A stretch of 64,000 nucleotides of DNA from an uncultured Clostridia bacterium. Lineage in GTDB: Bacteria > Bacillota > Clostridia > Oscillospirales > Oscillospiraceae. Within the stretch, counting starts at the first letter, position 1; every line of letters starts with the position of its first letter. The notes beneath the pieces are model-generated. The model did no database searches. It was not told where the DNA came from and saw nothing but the letters and a program-made list of their open reading frames with translations. The DNA lies in NCBI GenBank assembly GCA_947170435.1, contig CAMVTO010000006.1, positions 1 through 64,000 of the forward strand, in the 5' to 3' direction. The position numbers and the translations under genes were made by a program. Below, one piece after another: positions 1 to 8,209 of this stretch.

Positions 1-27
1 TGCTCTAACCAGCTGAGCTATGCTCCC
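1..27 (-). tRNA. tRNA, 5' part only, cut by the window edge
   Basis: Read on the minus strand, the first 27 bases give a tRNA 5' half: a 7-base acceptor strand GGGAGCA, then TA, then a D-arm GCTC-loop-GAGC. The anticodon lies outside the window, so the amino acid cannot be assigned. A valine tRNA is one possibility, judging by similar acceptor and D-arm sequences in Clostridia. A perfect-consensus promoter lies about 33 bases upstream, as expected for a stable RNA gene. Confidence 0.8.
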
Positions 28-59
28 GAGTCCACTCGCACCCGCGAACGGCAAGGGTT

Positions 60-88
60 ATTATACTAAACCCCGGCCATCCTGTCAA
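60..88 (-). promoter_or_regulatory. Sigma-A promoter of the tRNA gene
   Basis: The minus strand carries TTGACA (83-88), a 17-base spacer and TATAAT (60-65). Both hexamers and the spacing match the vegetative consensus exactly. The tRNA begins at 27, so the primary transcript would have a short leader. It lies just beyond the hslO stop codon on the same strand. Confidence 0.85.
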
Positions 89-120
89 CAAAAATTTTCA
101 GAAATTGGTGTTTTTTCTTC

Positions 121-1014
121 TCACTTGCCTCTGACGCGCAGCTCTGTGATCATTTTACGCAGGTCATCTCCGGAAAAGACGTGGACTTTATCGCAGAATT
201 GGCAGGTCAGCTCTGCGCCGCCCTGCTCGTTGAGGATCTCCTCCAGCTCGTCACTGCCCAGCGAGATCAGCGCCCGTTCCGTACGCTCGCGGGAGCAGTG
301 GCAGCGGTACTCGATGGGCGAGGTCTCCAGAATCTCCAGCTCGAAGTCCGAAAGCACCGTTTGCAGCAGGTGCGCCGGGTCAGGATCGTCCTTAAGGATA
401 TTCGTCACGCTGGGCGCGGCGTAGATGCCGTCCTCCACCTTGGCGATAACATCCTCTCCAGCACCGGGCAGGAGCTGGATCAGGTAACCGCCGGCGGTCA
501 GCACGCTGCGGTCACGATCCACCAGCACGCCGAGGCCGCAGGCGGAAGGGATCTGCTCGGATTCGACGAAATACGCCGCAATGTCCTCCGCGATCTCGCC
601 GCCGAGAAGGTCGATGGTGCCTACGTATGGCTCCTTAAGTCCCAAATCCTTGATGACGGTCAGCGTACCGTCATGGCCCACCGCACCGCCGACATCCAGC
701 TTTCCGTCCTCGCGCAGCGGAAGGTCCACAGTCGAATCTCCCACATAGCCGCGGACATTGCCCTCAGCGTCGGAGATGGCCAGCACCGTGCCCAGGGGTC
801 CGCCGCCCTTGATTTGGAGCGTGACGCTCTCCCCCTGTCCCTTGAGCGCATTGCCGATCATGGACACGCTCGCAAGGGCACGCCCAAGTGCCGCTGTGGC
901 AACCGGCGTCAAGTGGTGAATCGTTCTCGCGCGCTCGGTGATGCCGCGGGTATAAACCGCCGCCGCTTTCACCATGCCGTCCTTGGACATGGCGCGTACA
1001 ATGCAATCATTCAT
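121..1014 (-). CDS. hslO: Hsp33 redox-regulated chaperone
   Basis: Cytosolic holdase chaperone switched on by oxidative stress. In this family, four C-terminal cysteines bind zinc when reduced and form disulfides when oxidised. The protein has 297 residues, the usual length. The zinc switch is visible as Cys238-x-Cys240 and Cys271-x-x-Cys274. I chose the ATG giving the N-terminus MNDCIVRAMS, as in the family, rather than a longer in-frame start that would run into the upstream gene. The upstream methyltransferase ends 8 bases before this start, so the two are probably co-transcribed. Confidence 0.93.
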   Translation of the reverse strand: MNDCIVRAMSKDGMVKAAAVYTRGITERARTIHHLTPVATAALGRALASVSMIGNALKGQGESVTLQIKGGGPLGTVLAISDAEGNVRGYVGDSTVDLPLREDGKLDVGGAVGHDGTLTVIKDLGLKEPYVGTIDLLGGEIAEDIAAYFVESEQIPSACGLGVLVDRDRSVLTAGGYLIQLLPGAGEDVIAKVEDGIYAAPSVTNILKDDPDPAHLLQTVLSDFELEILETSPIEYRCHCSRERTERALISLGSDELEEILNEQGGAELTCQFCDKVHVFSGDDLRKMITELRVRGK

Positions 1015-1022
1015 GGTCAAAT

Positions 1023-1766
1023 TCACTTTCTTCTTGCAGTAAAATAGATACGCCCGTCCCGCTCGTTGGGACGGCGCAGCCGGCAATCGCCGTAGGTGCG
1101 GATATCGACGAAGCCAGCCTCCCGCAGCCAGTGCGTCAAGTCCTCAACGCTGTAATACCGCTGACGGTGGTACTCTGTTTCCCGCTCCCACGAGCCTCCG
1201 GGGCAGCGTGTAAACAGGTCAACGCAGTAGTCGAGGATATCCCGCCGAAATTCGGTGCGCCAGACGCAGTAGACGTCCTCGCCCTCGTCCAGATACACCT
1301 GCGCGTCCATCGCCTCCAGCTTGCCGCGGGCGTGGACGTCGAACACCAGCGCACCGCCGGGCGAGACAAACAGCCGCAGCCGCTCCAGAGTGCGGCGCAC
1401 GTCCCGGGGATCGGTCAGATAGTTCAGGCTGTCAAGGCAACAGATCGCGGCGTCCACTGTGTCGTTGAGATCGAGGCGCGGCATGGACTGGTGCAGGAAC
1501 AGCGGCTCAATCCCATCGAGATTCTGCGCCTTCTCCCGCGCCTCCATCAGCATATCCTCGGAGCCGTCCACGGAGATCAGCTCATAGCCCCGCTCCGTCA
1601 GCAGACACGTCATCGTGCCCGTGCCGCAGGCGAGGTCAAGAACGGTGTGCACCTTGCGCTTCGCCGTGCGCAAAAGCAGATTCTCCACAAAATCCGCGCG
1701 ACGCGCATAATCCGCGTCGCGCATCAATTCGTCATAGGAAGCCGCAAGAAATTCATAGCTTGCCAT
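1023..1766 (-). CDS. Class I SAM-dependent methyltransferase
   Basis: Small soluble methyltransferase of 247 residues. The SAM-binding motif I is clear (DLACGTGTMT, about residues 44-53), followed by an acidic residue at the end of strand 2 (ISVDGSEDML), as in Rossmann-fold methyltransferases. The N-terminus (MASYEFLAASYDELM) is typical of uncharacterised Firmicutes enzymes of this class. The substrate cannot be read from the sequence. Its start overlaps the end of the yerC-like gene by 14 bases and hslO follows closely, so the three look like one operon. Confidence 0.85.
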   Translation of the reverse strand: MASYEFLAASYDELMRDADYARRADFVENLLLRTAKRKVHTVLDLACGTGTMTCLLTERGYELISVDGSEDMLMEAREKAQNLDGIEPLFLHQSMPRLDLNDTVDAAICCLDSLNYLTDPRDVRRTLERLRLFVSPGGALVFDVHARGKLEAMDAQVYLDEGEDVYCVWRTEFRRDILDYCVDLFTRCPGGSWERETEYHRQRYYSVEDLTHWLREAGFVDIRTYGDCRLRRPNERDGRIYFTARRK

Positions 1767-2061
1767 CGTTCAAACGCTCAAACACGCGGTCATAGCCGCC
1801 GGTGGAATCGTTCAGTGAACGCGCCACGCGGGAGATCGTGGCGCTCGACGCGCCGGTGCGCTCAAGGATCTCGTTGTACACCATGCCGTTGGTCAGCAAC
1901 CGCGCAACCTCAAAGCGCTGCTCCATCGCACGCAATTCGTTTTGCGTACACACATCGCGGAAGAAGCTGTAGCACTCCTCCTCGTCTTTGAGCAGCAAGA
2001 TCGCCTTATAAAAGTCGTCGTTCTTTTGCTTCTTGCCGAATCGGCTTCCCGGTGCCGCCAT
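1753..2061 (-). CDS. yerC: YerC/TrpR-superfamily regulator
   Basis: Protein of 102 residues resembling the YerC/YecD branch of the TrpR superfamily. It has an all-helical N-terminal part and a helix-turn-helix ending in GASSATISRVARSL, the recognition-helix region. No ligand-binding site for tryptophan can be claimed. The start is the ATG giving MAAPGSRFG, 8 bases after a strong AGGGAGGG ribosome-binding site. An upstream in-frame extension lacks one. It is the first gene of the yerC-methyltransferase-hslO unit. Its target genes are unknown. Confidence 0.82.
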   Translation of the reverse strand: MAAPGSRFGKKQKNDDFYKAILLLKDEEECYSFFRDVCTQNELRAMEQRFEVARLLTNGMVYNEILERTGASSATISRVARSLNDSTGGYDRVFERLNDGKL

Positions 2062-2085
2062 AGCGCTTCCCTCCCTTGTGTATTG

Positions 2086-2119
2086 TTTATAGTTTAACAG
2101 AACAAAGTCAGAAAGTAAA
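2086..2119 (-). promoter_or_regulatory. Candidate promoter of the yerC-hslO unit
   Basis: Two overlapping weak sigma-A-like pairs are visible on the minus strand: TTTACT-17-TAAACT (2114-2119 and 2091-2096) and TTTCTG-17-TATAAA (2109-2114 and 2086-2091). Both would start transcription shortly before the yerC ribosome-binding site. I cannot tell which is used. Confidence 0.4.
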
Positions 2120-2193
2120 GGGCAAAATAAGCCCCGCACCGCCGCCCTGTCCCCGCCATAGACTGGGTTGAAAGAGCAGTTTGGAGGGGTATC

Positions 2194-2874
2194 ATGGAGC
2201 GAGAGGGACTGCGCCTCGCGGAGGCGCTTACAGAAGAGCAAGCATGGGAGGCGGACGGAATCACCGTGCTCACCGCGTCGGTCACGCTGCCGCAGCTCGC
2301 GGGCAAAAGCCGGCCGGCCAAGCGTTTCAATCGCTATTATCGGCGCTTCTGCCGCGCCTATTTTACATACTGCAAGCAGGTTCTGCTGCCCGAAGCCGAG
2401 GCGTCCTGCCGGGACGCGCAAGCGGTTTCCGCGCCGTGGAGCGTCGCCCGGGCGGAGCTTTCCTGGCGCGTCAGTCACCAATCGGGCGAAATGCTGAGCA
2501 TTGTCTGCGACGCGCGGGAGACAGTCAGCGGCATGCCGCCGTTTTTCATTCGGCGCAGTGAAGTCTGGGATCTCTCCGCCGCACTGCCGATGCCGCTGTG
2601 TGAATTTTTCCCCGCACATATCCGCTGCAAGAAGGCGCTGCTCCGCTTCGCCCGGGAGCAGACGCCGGCGCGCATCGAGGCCGGCGCAGCGTATTACGAA
2701 AACTGGCGCGCCGCACTGCGGCGGACGCTGAACACGCGAAATTTCTATCTGACCGGCGAGGGCTTATGCTTTTACTACCCGCTTTGCGCCGTCGCGGGCG
2801 CAAAAGAGGGCATCGTGACGTACACGATACCCTATGACAACGAGCGCGGCCCGTTTGCACCGCTGATCGGTTAG
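2194..2874 (+). CDS. DUF3298/RsiV-like domain protein
   Basis: Protein of 226 residues with a C-terminal segment (YLTGEGLCFYYP then VTYTIPY) that resembles the end of DUF3298/RsiV extracellular domains. Unlike anti-sigma factor RsiV it shows no transmembrane helix and no signal peptide, so it may be cytoplasmic. Start ATG follows GGAGGGGTATC. It stands alone on the plus strand, divergent from yerC. Its last 4 bases overlap the end of the convergent mgtC-like gene. No function can be assigned. Confidence 0.65.
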   Translation: MEREGLRLAEALTEEQAWEADGITVLTASVTLPQLAGKSRPAKRFNRYYRRFCRAYFTYCKQVLLPEAEASCRDAQAVSAPWSVARAELSWRVSHQSGEMLSIVCDARETVSGMPPFFIRRSEVWDLSAALPMPLCEFFPAHIRCKKALLRFAREQTPARIEAGAAYYENWRAALRRTLNTRNFYLTGEGLCFYYPLCAVAGAKEGIVTYTIPYDNERGPFAPLIG

Positions 2875-3593
2875 TTCTGCATCTCCTCGATATGGTACAC
2901 ATATTCCAGCGTAGAGAGCGCCTCGATGATCTCTTTGTGGGTCTTGTACTGCTTGAGCTCAGCGCTGTGAATGGACAGCGAGATCGAATAAACGCTGAGG
3001 CCGGAGCTGGCGTAGGCCGGGTTCAGCTCGATGTCATCGATGGAGAGTCCCAAACGGCGGGAGGTGGTCATAAACTCCTGCAAATACTGGCTGCTGGTGA
3101 GCTCCAGATGGATTTCAAAGTGGTTGGAGCGGTTTTTGAGATCGGCCTCAAAGCCCGGCATCCATGACAGGGAGATCATCAACAGTATGAACGACACCAG
3201 CGTAATGGTCACATACCCTGCGCCCGCGGTCAGGCCAATGATCCCCGCCGCCCACAGTGCCACGGAGGTCGTGAGTCCCTTGATCTGGTTGCGGGAGGTG
3301 TACAGCACACTGTTGACGCTGATGATCGCGATGGCAACGATGGACGCTGCCGAGAGCAGATACAGGTGCGCCGGCGATTCCATAGCAATGCAGCAGTCGG
3401 TGAGCATCGCTACCGTGCAGGTCAGCGACGTCACAACAAAGGTGCGCACGCCCGCGGCGTGGCGGTTGGTCGCGCGTTCGCAGCCGATGATGGTGCCGAG
3501 CGCCACCGAAAGGCACACCCGCATCGCAATGGTGGCAAGCGACAGCTCCTGCGCCCAGGGGCCCAGCATTTTGATGATCGGATCGACGTACAT
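2871..3593 (-). CDS. MgtC/SapB-family membrane protein
   Basis: Membrane protein of 240 residues. The N-terminal half has about four hydrophobic helices with the MgtC signature around GCERATNRHAAGVRTF. The C-terminal half is soluble and resembles the ACT-like domain of MgtC proteins. Members are linked to magnesium limitation and to control of ATP synthase in some pathogens, but the role here is inferred only by family. It lies 6 bases after the antiporter gene with its own AGGAGG site, which suggests co-transcription and a shared role in ion homeostasis. Confidence 0.87.
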   Translation of the reverse strand: MYVDPIIKMLGPWAQELSLATIAMRVCLSVALGTIIGCERATNRHAAGVRTFVVTSLTCTVAMLTDCCIAMESPAHLYLLSAASIVAIAIISVNSVLYTSRNQIKGLTTSVALWAAGIIGLTAGAGYVTITLVSFILLMISLSWMPGFEADLKNRSNHFEIHLELTSSQYLQEFMTTSRRLGLSIDDIELNPAYASSGLSVYSISLSIHSAELKQYKTHKEIIEALSTLEYVYHIEEMQN

Positions 3594-3599
3594 CGTCTC

Positions 3600-5039
3600 T
3601 TACCTCCTGAATAGGCTCCGCCGGTTGCGGAACAAATTGTTGTAATGCTCCTCCGCCGCCTCGGTGAAGGCCTGCTCGTTTTCGTTGATTTCCCGCTCCG
3701 GCAGCTCTGCCTGGATCGCCTGAATCCGGCGAATCAGCAGCTCCACGGGAGCAAGTTCCCTGCCGTTTTCATCGGTCTCCGGCACCGCCGTCATCTCCTC
3801 CAGCTTGTCGGAGTAGGAGTGGGAAAGATACAATGACAGCTTGCCGCAGGCGGGACCGATCAGCTCGTAGAGTACGCTGGAGGCGAGAATGATGGTTTCC
3901 AGCGCTTTCCCCATCTCACCGCCCAGCGTCCGCGCGCCCAGCGCCGCAAGACCGATGGCCACACCCGCCTGCGGGATCAGCGCAAGACCGAGATAGTTGC
4001 GGATGCTCTCCTCCTTATGTGTTATCGCCGCGCCGAGGAACGCGCCGCCGTATTTGCCCGCAATGCGCACCACAAAGTAGACGATGCCCACCAACAGCAG
4101 CGGATAACGGCCGATGGTTCCTGTGGCGGAGATCAGTGCGCCGAGGTCAAAGCTCAATCCCGAGCGCACAAAAAACAGCAGCAGGATCGGCGGGCTGAAG
4201 TAGCCCAGCTGCCGGAAAAGGCGCGTGTCATCGGTTGCGTTGATATAAACCGTCCCCATCGCCATGCAGCCCAGGAGCGGCGAAATGCCAAACGCCGCGC
4301 AGACGCCGCAGAACGCGAACAGCAGCGCGATGGAGACGATCAGCCGGTTGTCCGTATTGCGGTGGGTCAGGATACCCTTCATCACAAAGCCGAACACCGC
4401 GCCCAGCGCGACAGCCGCAAGGTTCTTGACGAGCGGCACTGCCACCGTGCCGACGGCAAACGCCTCCCCCGAGGCGGCGGAGAGCGCAATCGAGATTGCG
4501 ACACTGTAGGCCACGAGACCCACGATGTCGTCCAGCGCCACGACCTGTAGAAGGGTATCCACAAACGCTCCCTTGGCGCCGGTCTGCCGGATCGTCATCA
4601 TGGTAGACGCCGGGGCGGTCGCAGCCGCTAAAGCCGCAAGCACAACGGAAAACGCCAGCGGCAGGCCCAGCAGATAGAACACCGAGAGGAACACCAGCAC
4701 CGACGCCAGCAGCGACTCGGAGAGCGTGAGCAGCACCACACCCCAGCCGCTTTTTTTCAACGCGTCGATGCGGAAGAACTCGCCGGTGGAAAACGCAATG
4801 AACGCCAGCGCAATGTCCGGCAGGAACGCCGTGCCGTCGATGACGCGCCGCGGGATGAGGTTCAGGAGATGCGGCCCGATCAGGATTCCTGTCACAATAT
4901 ACGCTGTGACGTTGGGCAGCCGCGCCAGCTTGGTGAGTCGCGTCATCAGAAAGCCCAGCATCAGCATCAGCGAAAGCGCGATGATGACCACCGCCACCGG
5001 CGCTGTTTCATTCAGTTGTGCGTACAGCGTGCCAAGCAC
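3600..5039 (-). CDS. Cation/proton antiporter, CPA2 family
   Basis: Integral membrane antiporter of 479 residues with roughly 12 hydrophobic segments (to about residue 400) and a hydrophilic C-terminal tail of about 60 residues. The core shows ATAPAST and, in a later helix, VALDDIVGL with the adjacent aspartates that carry ions in CPA2-type exchangers. No TrkA-N or TrkA-C domain follows, so it is closer to Na+/H+ or GerN-like exchangers than to full-length KefB. The substrate ion is not determinable. The start is GTG after AAAGGCGGTGA. mgtC follows in the same unit. Confidence 0.88.
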   Translation of the reverse strand: MLGTLYAQLNETAPVAVVIIALSLMLMLGFLMTRLTKLARLPNVTAYIVTGILIGPHLLNLIPRRVIDGTAFLPDIALAFIAFSTGEFFRIDALKKSGWGVVLLTLSESLLASVLVFLSVFYLLGLPLAFSVVLAALAAATAPASTMMTIRQTGAKGAFVDTLLQVVALDDIVGLVAYSVAISIALSAASGEAFAVGTVAVPLVKNLAAVALGAVFGFVMKGILTHRNTDNRLIVSIALLFAFCGVCAAFGISPLLGCMAMGTVYINATDDTRLFRQLGYFSPPILLLFFVRSGLSFDLGALISATGTIGRYPLLLVGIVYFVVRIAGKYGGAFLGAAITHKEESIRNYLGLALIPQAGVAIGLAALGARTLGGEMGKALETIILASSVLYELIGPACGKLSLYLSHSYSDKLEEMTAVPETDENGRELAPVELLIRRIQAIQAELPEREINENEQAFTEAAEEHYNNLFRNRRSLFRR

Positions 5040-5066
5040 AGAGTCACCGCCTTTCGTCGTGTTTTA

Positions 5067-5095
5067 TTGTAGCATATATGCCGCGAAAAGTAAAA
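5067..5095 (-). promoter_or_regulatory. Sigma-A promoter of the antiporter-mgtC unit
   Basis: Minus-strand TTTACT (5090-5095), 17-base spacer, TACAAT (5067-5072). It lies about 30 bases upstream of the antiporter start codon. The hexamers match the consensus at 4 of 6 and 5 of 6 positions with ideal spacing. Confidence 0.7.
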
Positions 5096-5125
5096 TATGA
5101 AAGCGCCTGTGGTCAAAGCATCCAA

Positions 5126-5136
5126 GAAAACGTTTC
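5126..5136 (+). promoter_or_regulatory. Possible LacI-type operator half-site
   Basis: GAAAACGTTTC is a near-palindrome lying about 48 bases upstream of the msmK -35 box. Its AACGTTTC half also appears in the palindrome next to the lacI-type promoter at 12512-12535. This may be a binding site for that repressor, but one short match is weak evidence. Confidence 0.3.
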
Positions 5137-5183
5137 ACGCCTTGGCGAAAGCGCCTAATTTTGTGCGTTTGCACACATTTCTG

Positions 5184-5212
5184 TTGTGCGTGCGTTTTTT
5201 TTACGGTATAAT
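5184..5212 (+). promoter_or_regulatory. Sigma-A promoter of msmK
   Basis: TTGTGC (5184-5189), a 17-base spacer and a perfect TATAAT (5207-5212). Transcription would start near 5219, giving an untranslated leader of about 200 bases. The 5-bp inverted repeat TGTGC-GTTT-GCACA (5162-5175) sits directly upstream of the -35 box. Apart from these signals, and the antiporter promoter and half-site listed separately, I see nothing else in the gene-free stretch 5040-5416. Confidence 0.75.
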
Positions 5213-5416
5213 GCGTCTGGTCATATAAGGCCATATTTCCATTCCAACCCGCGTGCGGTACTCCACCTTCTGTAGCGCCCGTGGGAAAACAAAAAAGGAG
5301 GAAATCCCGCCCGGCCGGCGGTGCGGCAGTGTGGAGACCTGTCGCAAAGCGGCGCATCCCGTGCGGATGGCCGCGAGGCTCCTATGCGGAGGCAGCGGAG
5401 TTACGGTCAAAACAAC

Positions 5417-6595
5417 ATGGCAGAGGTTCAGCTGAAAAACGTCAAGAAGATCTATCCCCACGCTCCCGGCGAAAGCAAGAAGAAGGCCAAGAAGGCGGTA
5501 GAGGAAGAGAAGAAGATCAATCTTCAGGTCACCGACGAAGGCGTTGTCGCGGTGCAGGAATTCAACCTCGACATCAAGGACAAGGAATTCATCGTTCTGG
5601 TCGGCCCCTCCGGCTGCGGCAAGTCCACCACGCTGCGCATGGTCGCTGGTCTCGAAGAGATCTCCAGCGGCGAGCTGTACATCGACGGCAAGCTGATGAA
5701 TGACGTCGCCCCGAAGGATCGCGATATCGCGATGGTCTTCCAGAGCTACGCCCTGTATCCCCATATGACCAACCGCGAGAACATGGAGTTCCCGCTCAAG
5801 CTGCGCAAGATGCCCGCTGACGAGATCAAAAAGCGCGTCGATCACGCGGCTGAGACTCTGGGCATCACCCAGTACCTCGATCGTAAGCCCAAGGCGCTCT
5901 CCGGCGGTCAGCGTCAGCGTGTCGCCATCGGCCGTGCTATCGTGCGTGAGCCGAAGGTGCTGCTCATGGACGAGCCTCTGTCCAACCTGGACGCGAAGCT
6001 CCGCAACCAGATGCGCGCTGAGATCATCAAGCTGCGCCAGCAGATCAACACCACGTTCATCTATGTTACCCATGACCAGGTTGAGGCCATGACGCTGGGC
6101 GATCGTATCGTCATCATGAAGGACGGTTACATCCAGCAGATCGGCACCCCGCAGGAGGTCTTCAACCACCCGACCAACCTGTTCGTCGCGGGCTTCATCG
6201 GCACCCCGCAGATGAACTTCTTCAACAACTCCAAGCTCATCAAGGACGGCGACGGCTATGCCGTTGAGGTGCTCGGTCAGAAGATCGCGCTCACCGATGA
6301 GCAGAGCAAGGCACTCGCCGCCAAGGGCATTGGCAACAAGGACGTCGTCGTCGGCGTTCGTCCCGTCCATGTCACGCTGGGTGAGAACGGCATCGAGGGC
6401 AAGATCGACGTCAGCGAAATGATGGGCTCCGAGCTGCATCTGCATATGAACGCGGGCGGTCAGGACGTCGTCGCGGTCGTTCCCACCACCGAGCTCGAGG
6501 GCAAGAACGTTTCCAACGGCAGCAGCGTGAAGTTCACGTTCTCCGCCAAGCTCCTGCACCTGTTCGACAAGGAGACCGAGGTCAACCTGCTGTAA
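5417..6595 (+). CDS. msmK: Sugar ABC transporter ATPase, MsmK/UgpC type
   Basis: ATP-hydrolysing subunit of a CUT1 sugar importer, 392 residues. Walker A (GPSGCGKST), signature LSGGQRQR, Walker B (LLMDEPLSNLD) and switch histidine (VTHD) are intact. The C-terminal TOBE-type regulatory region is present. A charged Lys/Glu-rich insertion of about 35 residues (residues 12-46) follows the first strand. I chose the start giving MAEVQLKNVKK by family homology, although its GGAG is 16 bases away. A longer GTG start at 5321 is possible. This type of ATPase often serves several importers. Here the likely partners are MalF and MalG encoded on the other strand. Confidence 0.9.
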   Translation: MAEVQLKNVKKIYPHAPGESKKKAKKAVEEEKKINLQVTDEGVVAVQEFNLDIKDKEFIVLVGPSGCGKSTTLRMVAGLEEISSGELYIDGKLMNDVAPKDRDIAMVFQSYALYPHMTNRENMEFPLKLRKMPADEIKKRVDHAAETLGITQYLDRKPKALSGGQRQRVAIGRAIVREPKVLLMDEPLSNLDAKLRNQMRAEIIKLRQQINTTFIYVTHDQVEAMTLGDRIVIMKDGYIQQIGTPQEVFNHPTNLFVAGFIGTPQMNFFNNSKLIKDGDGYAVEVLGQKIALTDEQSKALAAKGIGNKDVVVGVRPVHVTLGENGIEGKIDVSEMMGSELHLHMNAGGQDVVAVVPTTELEGKNVSNGSSVKFTFSAKLLHLFDKETEVNLL

Positions 6596-6614
6596 TTCGG
6601 CATACATCAAAAAA

Positions 6615-6637
6615 GAGGGGCGCTGCCCCTCTTTTTT
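6615..6637 (+). terminator. Intrinsic terminator after msmK
   Basis: Stem GAGGGGC / GCCCCTC with a 3-base loop followed by six T residues, starting 20 bases after the msmK stop codon. Confidence 0.92.
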
Positions 6638-6668
6638 CCGGTCTTCGACCACATTCAGGATTGGAAAA

Positions 6669-6695
6669 GGCACCGCCAGTCGGCGGTGCCTTTTT
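6669..6695 (-). terminator. Intrinsic terminator after malQ
   Basis: A perfect 9-bp stem GGCACCGCC / GGCGGTGCC with a 4-base loop lies 4 bases beyond the malQ stop and is followed on the minus strand by TTTT. Five T residues also follow on the plus strand, so it can work in both directions. Confidence 0.88.
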
Positions 6696-6698
6696 GTG

Positions 6699-8174
6699 TT
6701 ATCTGCTGTACATTTTGACCATCTCAGCGATGCGTGCAGCCAGCTTCTTGCTGTCCTCACCGGGGAGCATACGCCATTCCCAGTTACCGCTGGCAACGCC
6801 GGGAGTGTTCATGCGGTTGTACTTGCCAAGCTCCAGATAATCCTGCATCTGAGCGACAAACAGCTTCGCCACCGAGCTCATGCCGCCGCGGATCACGCCG
6901 AAGTTGTAGCCCTCCTCCTCATTGAGGCCGAGGTACTTCTTCGCGTGGGCGATCTCCTTCTTGTCGCCGGTCTCAAACCACTCCGCCAGCGGTGCGTTGT
7001 CGTGCGTGCCGGTGTAGCAGACGCAGTTCTCCTTGTAGAAGTGGGGCAGGTAGTCGCTCGGCTCGTGCGGATTGAACGCGAACTCCAGCACCTTCATGCC
7101 GGGCAGCTTGGAATCCGCCAGCAGCTGCGCCACCTCGGGGGTCGCGAAGCCCAGATCCTCCGCGATGAATTCCAGATAGTGGAACCATCCGGTCAGCGCA
7201 CCGACCAGCTTCATGCCCGGGCCCTTGACCCACTTGCCGTTTTTCGCGGTCTTTTCGCCGTAGGGCACCGCCCAGTAGCTCTCAAAGCCGCGGAAGTGGT
7301 CGATGCGGATCACGTCGTAGAGCTTTTCCGCGCCGCCGATGCGACGGATCCACCAGCCGAAGCCGTTCTTCTCCATCGCGTCGTAGTTGTACAGCGGGTT
7401 GCCCCAGAGCTGGCCGTCCTCGCTGAAGTAATCCGGCGGGACGCCGGAGACCTCGGTGGGCTTGCCCTTGGCGTCCAGCTTGAACATCTCCGGCTCCGAC
7501 CACACGTCGGCGGAGTCCATCGCGACGTAGATCGGCAGGTCGCCGATGATGCGGATGCCAAGGCCGTTGATGTACTTTTTGAGCGCCGTCCACTGCTCAA
7601 AGAACAGGAACTGGATGTAGACGAACAACTCCACATCCTCGTGCAGCTCGCCGCGCCACTTGTCCAGTGCCTCGCGCTTGTGCAGGCGGATGTCCTCCGG
7701 CCACTCGATCCACGCTGCCATCTCAAAGTGATACTTCAGCGCCATGAACAGCGCGTAGTCTGGCAGCCAGCCCTCGTTCTGCTTCTCAAAGGCCTTCACC
7801 TTTTCGGCGTCGCGCTGCCAGCCGCGCTCCTTGGCCTTACGCAGCAGCTTGTAGCGGCTGGCGTAAACCTTGCCGTAGTCCACATAGCGCGGATTGGTCC
7901 CCCAATCACAGTCCTCGACCTCCTGTTTGGTCAGGAGCTTGTCCTTGATGAGCAGGTCAAGGTCGATGAAATACGGGTTGCCTGCAAAGCTGGAAAAGCT
8001 CTGGTACGGCGAGTCGCCGTAGCTGGTGGGGCCGAGGGGCAGCAGCTGCCAGTACTTCTGGCCTGCCGCCTTGAGGAAATCTGCAAACTCATACGCCGCC
8101 TTGCCAAAGGTGCCGATGCCGTAGGGCGAGGGCAGCGAGGAAATGGGCATCAAAATGCCGCTGGAACGTTCCAT
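6699..8174 (-). CDS. malQ: 4-alpha-glucanotransferase (amylomaltase)
   Basis: Glycoside hydrolase family 77 enzyme that transfers alpha-1,4-glucan chains and releases glucose during maltodextrin use, in the cytoplasm. At 491 residues it matches bacterial amylomaltases. The N-terminal signature RSSGILMPISSLPSPYGIG is clear. Catalytic-region motifs are visible as VIRIDHFRGFESYWAVP (nucleophile Asp), IAEDLG (acid/base Glu) and YTGTHDNAPL (Asp). It is the last gene of the importer operon, just before a strong terminator, so imported maltodextrins would meet it directly. Confidence 0.95.
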   Translation of the reverse strand: MERSSGILMPISSLPSPYGIGTFGKAAYEFADFLKAAGQKYWQLLPLGPTSYGDSPYQSFSSFAGNPYFIDLDLLIKDKLLTKQEVEDCDWGTNPRYVDYGKVYASRYKLLRKAKERGWQRDAEKVKAFEKQNEGWLPDYALFMALKYHFEMAAWIEWPEDIRLHKREALDKWRGELHEDVELFVYIQFLFFEQWTALKKYINGLGIRIIGDLPIYVAMDSADVWSEPEMFKLDAKGKPTEVSGVPPDYFSEDGQLWGNPLYNYDAMEKNGFGWWIRRIGGAEKLYDVIRIDHFRGFESYWAVPYGEKTAKNGKWVKGPGMKLVGALTGWFHYLEFIAEDLGFATPEVAQLLADSKLPGMKVLEFAFNPHEPSDYLPHFYKENCVCYTGTHDNAPLAEWFETGDKKEIAHAKKYLGLNEEEGYNFGVIRGGMSSVAKLFVAQMQDYLELGKYNRMNTPGVASGNWEWRMLPGEDSKKLAARIAEMVKMYSR

Positions 8175-8209
8175 TGTTTTTCGTTCCTTTCTGATAGGAT
8201 GTCTTTATT

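Noticed and set aside
5321-5416. An N-terminal extension of the msmK protein from a GTG start.
   Set aside because: The extra residues do not resemble the family, whose members start at MAEVQLKN-like sequences. The upstream GGAGG is about 19 bases from this GTG.
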